Shown here piece by piece: positions 25,268-31,711 of a DNA stretch of 64,000 nucleotides. Origin of the DNA: Pedobacter montanisoli (GTDB lineage Bacteria; Bacteroidota; Bacteroidia; Sphingobacteriales; Sphingobacteriaceae); assembly GCF_022809115.1 (NCBI RefSeq), contig NZ_JALGBH010000002.1:747543-811542 (forward strand), given 5' to 3'. The translations under genes were made by a program, and so were the position numbers. The notes below the pieces were generated by a model, which saw only the letters and a program-made list of their open reading frames with translations, was not told the DNA's origin and did no database searches. Each line of letters opens with the position of its first letter. Position 1 is the stretch's first letter.

Positions 25268-25432
25268 CTTTTGGGTTTCCGGTAATACCGGAATTAAAAG
25301 GGAATATGGTGTAAATCCATAACTGTCCCGCAGCTGTAAGCTCTGTAACGATTTTTGATTCAACGTCACTTTAACTTTGTTAAGGGAAGACCAGAAATCG
25401 GGAGTAAGTCAGAAGACCTGCCTAAAGGTTTT
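25268..25432 (+). ncRNA. Cobalamin riboswitch
   Basis: The leader shows the conserved adenosylcobalamin aptamer elements in order: a hairpin TCCGGTAATACCGGA, then GGGAAT, GGTGTAAATCCATAACTGTCCCGCAGCTGTAAG (about 25299-25341) and the B12 box AAGTCAGAAGACCTGCC (25406-25422). Together with the TonB-dependent receptor that begins about 107 bp downstream, this predicts repression of the outer-membrane importer when cobalamin is plentiful. The region between 25212 and 25539 holds this element, its promoter and the downstream expression platform; I see no gene in it. Confidence 0.93.
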
Positions 25433-25538
25433 ATTATTCATAGCTTTCGGGGATTGAAGCTAGGAATGAGCCTTACATCAAACGTATTACTCATTTCTTT
25501 TCTTTTTGCTGTTGCTGTGTGTGAAAAACTCACATTCA

Positions 25539-27410
25539 ATGAACAAAAAAATTAAATTAGGTGCAGCAGGTCTAGGACTTGTACAGCTAACCCTGTTATG
25601 GGGAAATCAGGCTATTGCTCAAGAAGCCAAATCTTTAAATGAAGTAGTGGTTACTACCACAAAAAATGATCAGAAACAATCGCAAACAGGTAAAGTGGTT
25701 ACTGTTATTGACAGTGTAGAGTTATCTCGTAGTGCGGGACGTAATCTTTCTGAATTACTAAATCAACAAGCTGCTATTAATGTTGTGGGCGCCGGAAGCA
25801 ATATTGGTAAGGACAAAGGTGTGTTTTTTAGAGGAGCGGCAGCAGCTTATACATTAATAATGATAGATGGTGTGCCTGTAAACGATGCTTCGGGGGCAAT
25901 TACCACTTTTGATTTAAGATTGTTTCCTGTTGATCAAGTAGAGCGAATAGAGATCATTAGAGGCGGGCAATCTACATTTCATGGTTCAGATGCCGTTGCT
26001 GGTGTTATCAATATTATAACCAAGAAAAAAGCAACTAAGGGTAATAATGTTTATGGCGTGGCAACAGGTGGAAGTTACAATACTTATAAAGGTACAATTG
26101 GTTTGAATAGCAGAGTTGATAATTTTACTTATAATGTGAGCTATTCTCATTTAAAAACCGATGGTATTTCTGAAGCAGCTTTACCCGAGGGCAGCACTGC
26201 TATTTTTGATAAAGATGGAGCAAAACAGGATGCTGTGAACGCTAATTTTGGTATTCAGTTAGATCCTAAATTTAATATAAATCCTTTTATTCGTTATAAC
26301 CAAAGTACATTTGATTATGATGATGGGGCTTTTGCTGATTCAAAGAATACTTCTTTATACCGTTTTTTAAATGTAGGCACCAATGCTGTTTATGATTTAG
26401 GTGAAACCAAGTTTACATTAAATTACAGCCATCAGAATGCATTCAGAGAATACTTTGGCTCATATGCTGGTAAATATCAGGGAACTATTGATCTGGTAGA
26501 TTTTTACTATAATCAGAAAATCGGTAAAAAATTAAATTTGTTATTAGGAATTGACAATAGAGCTACCGATGTAACTTATTATAATGCTTCTGGTACCTCA
26601 AAACCTTCAATTAATCTGTTTAGTGCTTACGGATCATTGTTTTTGCATGACCTAAGTGTATTTAATTTAGAAGTAGGTGGGCGTTATAATAAACACAGTA
26701 AATATGGAGAAAATTATACTTATGCAATTACACCAAGTATAAATGTTATAGAACAAGTACGTTTGTTCGGTACAATTTCATCTGCTTTCAGAGCACCTAC
26801 ATTAGATATGTTATTTGGCAGATGGGGCGCAAATCTAGACTTGAAGCCTGAAAAAGCTACCAATTACGAAGCAGGTTTTAATCTGAGCTTATTGAGTAAT
26901 AGAATTGGTTTACGTGTTGTAGGTTTTAAACGTAAATTAACAGATGCCATTGTTTATACTACAGGCTATATTAATCAGGATAAACAAGATGATAAAGGAT
27001 TTGAAATTGAGCCTAATTTTAAATTTGGAAAACTTACATTTAGTGGATACTATACATATTTTAAAGGAAAGCAGGTTTCAGGAAATACAAGTAGTGAGAT
27101 TTTATTACGTCGTCCTAAAGATATTTATGGAGCAAATTTAGGTGTTCAAGCTACTGATAACTTATTCTTCAGTGTAAATTACAAATATACCGGTTCAAGA
27201 ATTGACAGCGACTTTAGCACATGGCCTTCAACAAACGTTGCTTTAAAGTCTTATCAGCTGGTTGATTTCTATGCGGAATATGCATTAGTTAAAAAACACA
27301 TTAAACTATTTGCCGATCTGAAAAACATTACTAATGAAAAATATACCGAGATTATAGGCTATAATACAATGGGCTTTAATTTCAATGCAGGTATGAGTTT
27401 TAATTTTTAA
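25539..27410 (+). CDS. btuB: TonB-dependent outer-membrane receptor, BtuB-like cobalamin importer
   Basis: A 623-residue receptor from the ATG at 25539 (MNKKIKLGAAGLG...); an upstream start at 25506 would put extra residues before the signal peptide. It has a signal peptide (ending QAIAQ), a TonB-box region, and a plug domain with NLSELLNQQAAINVVG, IMIDGVPVND and VERIEIIRGGQSTFHGSDAVAGVINIITKK. A 22-strand barrel follows, ending in an aromatic residue (GMSFNF). The compact size and the cobalamin riboswitch in its leader identify the likely substrate as vitamin B12 or a related corrinoid. Monocistronic, with a bidirectional terminator 22 bp downstream. Confidence 0.92.
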   Translation: MNKKIKLGAAGLGLVQLTLLWGNQAIAQEAKSLNEVVVTTTKNDQKQSQTGKVVTVIDSVELSRSAGRNLSELLNQQAAINVVGAGSNIGKDKGVFFRGAAAAYTLIMIDGVPVNDASGAITTFDLRLFPVDQVERIEIIRGGQSTFHGSDAVAGVINIITKKKATKGNNVYGVATGGSYNTYKGTIGLNSRVDNFTYNVSYSHLKTDGISEAALPEGSTAIFDKDGAKQDAVNANFGIQLDPKFNINPFIRYNQSTFDYDDGAFADSKNTSLYRFLNVGTNAVYDLGETKFTLNYSHQNAFREYFGSYAGKYQGTIDLVDFYYNQKIGKKLNLLLGIDNRATDVTYYNASGTSKPSINLFSAYGSLFLHDLSVFNLEVGGRYNKHSKYGENYTYAITPSINVIEQVRLFGTISSAFRAPTLDMLFGRWGANLDLKPEKATNYEAGFNLSLLSNRIGLRVVGFKRKLTDAIVYTTGYINQDKQDDKGFEIEPNFKFGKLTFSGYYTYFKGKQVSGNTSSEILLRRPKDIYGANLGVQATDNLFFSVNYKYTGSRIDSDFSTWPSTNVALKSYQLVDFYAEYALVKKHIKLFADLKNITNEKYTEIIGYNTMGFNFNAGMSFNF

Positions 27411-27431
27411 TTATCATCAGTACCAAGCAAT

Positions 27432-27461
27432 AAAAAAGCACCGATTAATCGGTGCTTTTTT
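27432..27461. terminator. Bidirectional palindromic terminator
   Basis: AAAAAAGCACCGATT followed by its exact reverse complement, 30 bp, between the convergent btuB and serine-hydrolase genes; T-runs on both strands. Confidence 0.9.
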
Positions 27462-27468
27462 TGTAACA

Positions 27469-28719
27469 TTATTTGTAGTTCATAATATAACGACTTAAAT
27501 CAGGTAAATGTTCCTTCTTTCTGCTTAGTTCATACTCATAAATACTACGGCCCAGATTTTTCATGAAAGGATAGCATACTGTTTCATATTCGTATTTTCC
27601 ATCGTTATAAATGCCATCTTCATTGCTTTGTACTACAGCTGTAAGAAAAAATTCAACTTTGTTTTTAAAGTCAACGAAATAGGAGTTGTCTATAATGAAA
27701 CCATAACTATCGCCGTATTTATCAAATATCCTTATGTTGGGTTCAATCACAGCATTTTTTTCTCTTCCATAAAAAAGCATTTTAGCATAAGTAGGCCAAA
27801 ACTCTTTAGGGTCATATTTAGGGTAATCACTTTCTGTGGGAAGTTTACTCATATAAGTATAAATGAGTTTGTAATCATCAGTGGTGAGGTTAAACTGTTC
27901 TTTTCTTGAATAAGCTTCAGGCATCATTAAACGTTTCATTAACGATTGCTGATCCTTAACTGTAAAAACATTTTTGTTCTCAAAACTATAAGGCTTATTT
28001 ACCAACTGCTCGTTAGAATCCATATAACCTATACCTACAATAAGATTGGTTAATTTTAAAGGATAATCTTTAGGGTCATATTGCGGCGCCTGGCTATATA
28101 TTAACTGATCACCATTGTAAAAACGGATGGGATTGGTATTCTTTTCGCGTTCTCCACCATCGCCTATAGCTAACCTGTTTAGAATACGGCTTTCGGTCAT
28201 TCCATATTTTTTAAGTTTGGCATTGATCTCAGCTCTTCCAATAAATTCAAATAAGCGGTTATAAGCATCGTTATCGCTGGTTAATAAAACTTTTTTAATA
28301 TAATGAGCAATGGATGGCTTTCCGTTTGCAGCACTGAGGTCTTCTGTTACTTTGGTTTGTCCCTTAAAAGCCGTATCAGTAATCATAATGCTATTGGCTG
28401 TTAAACCAGGTACCTTTAACTCATTGATTTTCTCAAGGGCAAAAATTACAGCAGCAAGCTTAACTGTACTTGCAGGATAAAAATAATGTACAGGGTTAAA
28501 ATTATAGCTATATGTGGTGAAACTCGGCTTATTATTTTTATCGCGGTTTACCTGGGTATACATAATCTGAACCTCATTTTTGGTAGGATGATTAAGTATG
28601 CCTGAAAACAACTCCGGTTTACTTTCCATTAACTTCTTTAAGAAAACGGTATCTGTTTTTTGTGCCATGGCAGCGTTTGATAAGAGAAATAGTGTAAATA
28701 AGTAATATCGTTTAAGCAT
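27469..28719 (-). CDS. Class A beta-lactamase-like serine hydrolase
   Basis: A 416-residue exported protein from the ATG at 28719 (an upstream start at 28761 would spoil the signal peptide, MLKRYYLFTLFLLSNAAMAQ). The serine-hydrolase motifs are intact: S84-T-V-K87 (YPASTVKLAAVIFAL) and S148-D-N150 (LLTSDNDAYNRLF), the spacing and order of class A beta-lactamases and related DD-peptidase-like proteins. A clear KTG box is not obvious; the protein is longer than a standard class A enzyme (about 290) and has an insertion after SDN. It may be a peptidoglycan or peptide hydrolase rather than a resistance enzyme. Confidence 0.85.
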   Translation of the reverse strand: MLKRYYLFTLFLLSNAAMAQKTDTVFLKKLMESKPELFSGILNHPTKNEVQIMYTQVNRDKNNKPSFTTYSYNFNPVHYFYPASTVKLAAVIFALEKINELKVPGLTANSIMITDTAFKGQTKVTEDLSAANGKPSIAHYIKKVLLTSDNDAYNRLFEFIGRAEINAKLKKYGMTESRILNRLAIGDGGEREKNTNPIRFYNGDQLIYSQAPQYDPKDYPLKLTNLIVGIGYMDSNEQLVNKPYSFENKNVFTVKDQQSLMKRLMMPEAYSRKEQFNLTTDDYKLIYTYMSKLPTESDYPKYDPKEFWPTYAKMLFYGREKNAVIEPNIRIFDKYGDSYGFIIDNSYFVDFKNKVEFFLTAVVQSNEDGIYNDGKYEYETVCYPFMKNLGRSIYEYELSRKKEHLPDLSRYIMNYK

Positions 28720-28819
28720 GATCAGCAATTTGTTTAATTTTAAAGATAGGCAAAAACCCATATGTAGAGATAAAAATGCTTTATTAGTTTAAAAAATATA
28801 TTTTTATAACATATTTAGC

Positions 28820-28827
28820 TATTTTTG
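28820..28827 (+). promoter_or_regulatory. -7 promoter box upstream of the DUF6580 gene
   Basis: TATTTTTG matches TAnnTTTG. The predicted start of transcription, near 28833, lies after the in-frame upstream codon at 28825, so translation should start at the ATG at 28849 or 28852. Confidence 0.5.
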
Positions 28828-28848
28828 TTAAGTAATAAGATAAGATTA

Positions 28849-29433
28849 ATGATGGAAAATAAATCTAATTTAAGAACAGCAATTATATGGGCTTTTATAG
28901 CTTTAGTTGTTGTTTTAAGAGTAATAGCACCGATAATGCCCGGAACAGAGTTTTTGGCTAATCTTTCTGGTATCGGAGCAGTAGCGCTTTTTAGTGGGGC
29001 ATATTATAAAAAAAGCTGGTTAGCTGTATTAATAGCTCTATCTACACTTTTGGTAAGTGACTTATTACTTGCCTTTGTTAAAGGATTTGATTATGGTTTT
29101 TATCAAGGTTGGTATTATACTTACTTAGCTTTATTTGCTATGATAATGACCGGACATGTAATGCTTAAAAAGGTAAATATTGTAAATGCAACAGGAGCTA
29201 CTTTAGTAGCTGTATTTTTGCATTGGATTATTTCTGATTTTGGTGTTTGGTACGGTTCAACATTTTATTCACAAACCTTAGCCGGTTTTTGGACTTGTTT
29301 AGTTGCTGCTATACCTTTTGAACTAAGATTTTTATATGGTACATTAATTTATTCGGCCTTAATGTTTACTACTTTTGAATTACTAAAAGCTAAATATCCT
29401 TGGTTAGCTCTAACCAATAAAGCAAGTAACTAA
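28849..29433 (+). CDS. Multi-pass membrane protein, DUF6580-like putative transporter
   Basis: About 194 residues with five or six hydrophobic helices (AIIWAFIALVVVLRVIAPIM, FLANLSGIGAVALFSGAYY, WLAVLIALSTLLVSDLLLAF, TYLALFAMIMTGHVML, ATGATLVAVFLHWIISDFGVW, GFWTCLVAAIPFELRFLYGTLIYSALMFTTFELL). The pattern, including PGTEFLANLSGIGAVALFSGAYY and the HWIISDFGVW motif, fits the DUF6580 family, which is labelled a putative transport protein and whose overall size resembles ECF S-components. The nearby riboswitch-controlled B12 receptor makes corrinoid transport a possibility, but a serine hydrolase gene on the other strand separates them. Function is unproven. Confidence 0.7.
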   Translation: MMENKSNLRTAIIWAFIALVVVLRVIAPIMPGTEFLANLSGIGAVALFSGAYYKKSWLAVLIALSTLLVSDLLLAFVKGFDYGFYQGWYYTYLALFAMIMTGHVMLKKVNIVNATGATLVAVFLHWIISDFGVWYGSTFYSQTLAGFWTCLVAAIPFELRFLYGTLIYSALMFTTFELLKAKYPWLALTNKASN

Positions 29434-29453
29434 GAGCTTAGAAGAACTTTTTT

Positions 29454-29489
29454 AAAATACCCTTTTACTTAAATGTAAAAGGGTATTTT
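29454..29489. terminator. Terminator after the DUF6580 gene
   Basis: AAAATACCCTTTTAC (29454-29468) pairs perfectly with GTAAAAGGGTATTTT (29475-29489) across a 6-nt loop and is followed by more Ts. It separates the membrane protein gene from the sirtuin gene, which starts 16 bp later. Confidence 0.85.
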
Positions 29490-29504
29490 TTTTAAATTTA
29501 TAAG

Positions 29505-30197
29505 ATGAAAAAGAGATTGGTTGTATTAACAGGAGCAGGTATAAGTGCAGAAAGTGGTTTAAAAACATTTAGAGGTACAGATGGTTTGTGGGAAGGTTAT
29601 CAGGTAATGGATGTGGCTACACCTGAAGCATGGAGGCGTAATCCTGAACTGGTTCAGCGGTTTTATAATGAACGGCGTCAACAGATATTAAATGCCAAAC
29701 CCAATTTTGCACATGAAGCTTTAGCATTACTTGAAAATCAATTTGATGTTCATATTATTACTCAGAATATTGATGATCTGCATGAAAGAGCCGGGTCGCA
29801 GAACGTTACACACTTACATGGTCTCATTACTTATGCGCAATCGAGCATAGATTCAGATCTTATTTATCCTATAGAAGGAGATGAGCTTAAAATGGGAGAT
29901 CATTGCGAGTTAGGTTCGCAGTTGAGACCTCATGTGGTTTGGTTTGGAGAAGCCGTACCTAAAATAGAAGAAGCTTCAGAAATTTGCCAAACAGCAGATA
30001 TTTTCTTGCTAATAGGTACTTCTTTAGCTGTTTATCCTGCTGCTGGATTAGTAGATTACGTTCCTGATCATACGCTTAAATATGTTATCGATCCGGATAT
30101 TCCTAATGTTAAGCACTATAAAAACATTATACCGATACACAAAAAAGCAACAGAAGGTATGGCAGAGTTTCTATCTATGCTTAATGCGAATGTTTGA
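29505..30197 (+). CDS. NAD-dependent protein deacylase (sirtuin, CobB-like)
   Basis: A 230-residue Sir2-fold enzyme. NAD-binding GAGISAESGLKTFRG (residues 10-24), QNIDDLHERAG (87-97) and the catalytic His105 in THLHG are intact, as is LRPHVVWFGEAVP. The Y54-x-x-R57 pair (FYNERRQ) is the class III signature associated with desuccinylase/demalonylase activity. The four zinc-binding cysteines of CobB are missing: the segment after His105 reads ITYAQSSIDSDLIYP and only one Cys remains, in GDHCELGSQ. It removes acyl groups from lysines using NAD+. A toxin-antitoxin pair of the NAD-degrading RES type follows 72 bp later in the same direction. Confidence 0.92.
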   Translation: MKKRLVVLTGAGISAESGLKTFRGTDGLWEGYQVMDVATPEAWRRNPELVQRFYNERRQQILNAKPNFAHEALALLENQFDVHIITQNIDDLHERAGSQNVTHLHGLITYAQSSIDSDLIYPIEGDELKMGDHCELGSQLRPHVVWFGEAVPKIEEASEICQTADIFLLIGTSLAVYPAAGLVDYVPDHTLKYVIDPDIPNVKHYKNIIPIHKKATEGMAEFLSMLNANV

Positions 30198-30268
30198 ATT
30201 AATTGTGGGGGGAAATTTTTTAAAACAAGAAAAAAGTCATATATTGGTGTGACAAATTTCTTTTTTTT

Positions 30269-30697
30269 ATGAAAAACATAAAATATAAAATACAGGACTT
30301 ACCCGTACAAATTGCTTCAGAGCCTGAAATCTTATATACATCAGGTAAAAAATTAGATGAATATTCCATCACAAAATTTAATGCTCTTAATAAAAAGCTG
30401 CTTTTTAGTCAGGCAGAGTGGGCGGACATTCTTCATATAAGTGATAGAACCTTACAACGTTATCTAAAAGAACATAAACCTTTTGAAGGTTTGTTTGCAG
30501 AGCATTTATATCAGTTAGATAACATGGCAGATCTGGCTCTTGAGGTATTTGGCCATACAGATGCAGTTAAATTGTGGTTACATGAACCTAAAAATGTATT
30601 GGGTAAGATACTTGATTTTTCTGCTTTACAATCATTTTGGGGAGTGAAATTAATTAGCAATGAACTAGGGCGTATTCTTTATGGTGTTTATATATGA
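30269..30697 (+). CDS. RES-Xre system antitoxin (Xre/MbcA/ParS-like)
   Basis: A 142-residue protein with a helix-turn-helix (LLFSQAEWADILHISDRTLQRYL, about residues 50-72) and a C-terminal ParS/MbcA-type toxin-binding domain (LYQLDNMADLALEVFGHTDAVKLWLHEPKNVLGK...). The typical G..P hinge before the last helices is followed by a C-terminal end (ELGRILYGVYI) that inserts into the toxin active site in solved homologues. Such antitoxins neutralise RES toxins and repress their own operon. The stop codon overlaps the toxin start (4 bp), so both are co-translated. A GTCA/TGAC pair at 30236-30253 may belong to the operator. Confidence 0.9.
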   Translation: MKNIKYKIQDLPVQIASEPEILYTSGKKLDEYSITKFNALNKKLLFSQAEWADILHISDRTLQRYLKEHKPFEGLFAEHLYQLDNMADLALEVFGHTDAVKLWLHEPKNVLGKILDFSALQSFWGVKLISNELGRILYGVYI

Positions 30698-31158
30698 TTG
30701 TATATAGGATAGCCCATATAAAGTATATTGATGATAGAGAGGGAATGGGTGCGAAGTTATTTGGTGGAAGATGGAATGAAGTAAATAGCCCTTGCATCTA
30801 TACTAGTCAACAGGTATCCTTAGCTTTTTTGGAGAAGCTTGTTCATGCCAGGGCAAAGGAGCAAATGACAGATATAGCTTTATTAGAAATAGAGCTTCCT
30901 GATGAAAGTGAAATTATCTTAAATGTTGATGATAAAAAACTTACTAAGAATTGGGAGGATGATATCCATTATACCCAATGGATAGGAAGCCAGTTTTTAG
31001 AAGATCTGTCTATTCTTGCATTTTCTGTACCTTCAGTTCTTGTTCCTTTTGAAAGGAATTATGTAATCAATACCCGTTCTTCTTTTTTCAAAGAAATTAA
31101 ATTTAAAAGAACATTTAACCTCACTACCGACCTCAGGTTCCTGAGCAAATTACTTTAA
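30694..31158 (+). CDS. RES-domain toxin, NAD+-degrading type
   Basis: A 154-residue RES protein. The conserved Arg (R26 in FGGRWN), the Glu (E47 in SLAFLEKLVH) and the C-terminal Ser/Pro-rich stretch (FSVPSVLVPFERNYVINTRSS) give the family its name. Known members (for example from Pseudomonas putida, Photorhabdus and Mycobacterium MbcT) deplete NAD+ and stop growth until antitoxin is restored. The N-terminal IVYRIAHIKYIDDREGMGAKL matches the family's first strand. The pair follows a sirtuin gene that also uses NAD+, although a shared transcript cannot be shown. The region after it up to 31412 is AT-rich and holds a pair of direct repeats. Confidence 0.9.
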   Translation: MIVYRIAHIKYIDDREGMGAKLFGGRWNEVNSPCIYTSQQVSLAFLEKLVHARAKEQMTDIALLEIELPDESEIILNVDDKKLTKNWEDDIHYTQWIGSQFLEDLSILAFSVPSVLVPFERNYVINTRSSFFKEIKFKRTFNLTTDLRFLSKLL

Positions 31159-31226
31159 ATTTTTTATCGACTGATTTTATCTTATTTACACCTTACTTTG
31201 CATTTATTTGGTATAAATATAAGCCG

Positions 31227-31369
31227 AAATAATATTTTGTTTTATATTTTATATAATTGAAAATCAGATGTTTTAATTATTTTTATATGAATTTTTACTT
31301 TATTTTTAATTGTTTTTAAAGTCTACTTTTCTTTAAAAATTCAAAATAATATTCTGTTTAATATTTTAG
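31227..31369. repeat. AT-rich region with a 26-bp imperfect direct repeat
   Basis: AAATAATATTTTGTTTTATATTTTAT at 31227-31252 and AAATAATATTCTGTTTAATATTTTAG at 31344-31369 agree at 23 of 26 positions, 117 bp apart, in an intergenic stretch downstream of the RES toxin gene. No gene is seen in 31159-31411. The repeat may mark the edge of an acquired module or be chance in AT-rich DNA. Confidence 0.4.
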
Positions 31370-31411
31370 TGTTCTTATTTTCAGTTAGTTATGGGTTTTA
31401 TTTACTTGGGA

Positions 31412-31657
31412 TTAATGCCGTTGGTATGCGGCTTTAAAATCACTTCGCATGGTTTTAAATCGCTCTGCAACACTTAGCATAAACTCTTCATCTATAATCT
31501 GGAAAATTTCATTTACTCCTCCTCCGCTCAAATCTAATTCAGATATTTTAAAGCTTTGCTCCAGTTGGCCCTGCTCAAATTTGATGATATACTTTTGCCC
31601 CATTTGAAAAATGGTAATCTTACATTCGGGATGTGGTAATTCTGCTACTACTCTCAT
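31412..31657 (-). CDS. Small protein of unknown function (81 residues)
   Basis: MRVVAELPHPECKITIFQMGQKYIIKFEQGQLEQSFKIS followed by ELDLSGGGVNEIFQIIDEEFMLSVAERFKTMRSDFKAAYQRH. An N-terminal beta-strand part is followed by a helical, charged C-terminal part; no signal peptide or membrane helix. I recognise no family with confidence; short cytoplasmic proteins of this form occur in Sphingobacteriaceae. It lies downstream of the S46 peptidase gene in the same direction, separated by that gene's strong terminator, so it is probably transcribed from its own promoter or by read-through. Confidence 0.6.
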   Translation of the reverse strand: MRVVAELPHPECKITIFQMGQKYIIKFEQGQLEQSFKISELDLSGGGVNEIFQIIDEEFMLSVAERFKTMRSDFKAAYQRH

Positions 31658-31675
31658 ATTTGTGTTTCAAAAAAA

Positions 31676-31700
31676 ATCCCGGGTACTCAATACCCGGGAT
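31676..31700 (-). terminator. Terminator of the S46 peptidase gene
   Basis: ATCCCGGGTA (31676-31685) pairs perfectly with TACCCGGGAT (31691-31700) around CTCAA. On the minus strand it is followed by an unbroken run of Ts (31668-31675), placing it 12 bp after the peptidase stop. Confidence 0.9.
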
Positions 31701-31711
31701 GATATTATTTA

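Noticed and set aside
30236-30253. GTCA...TGAC inverted repeat as the RES-Xre operator
   Set aside because: Arms are only 4 bp; placement is right but the evidence is too thin for its own entry.
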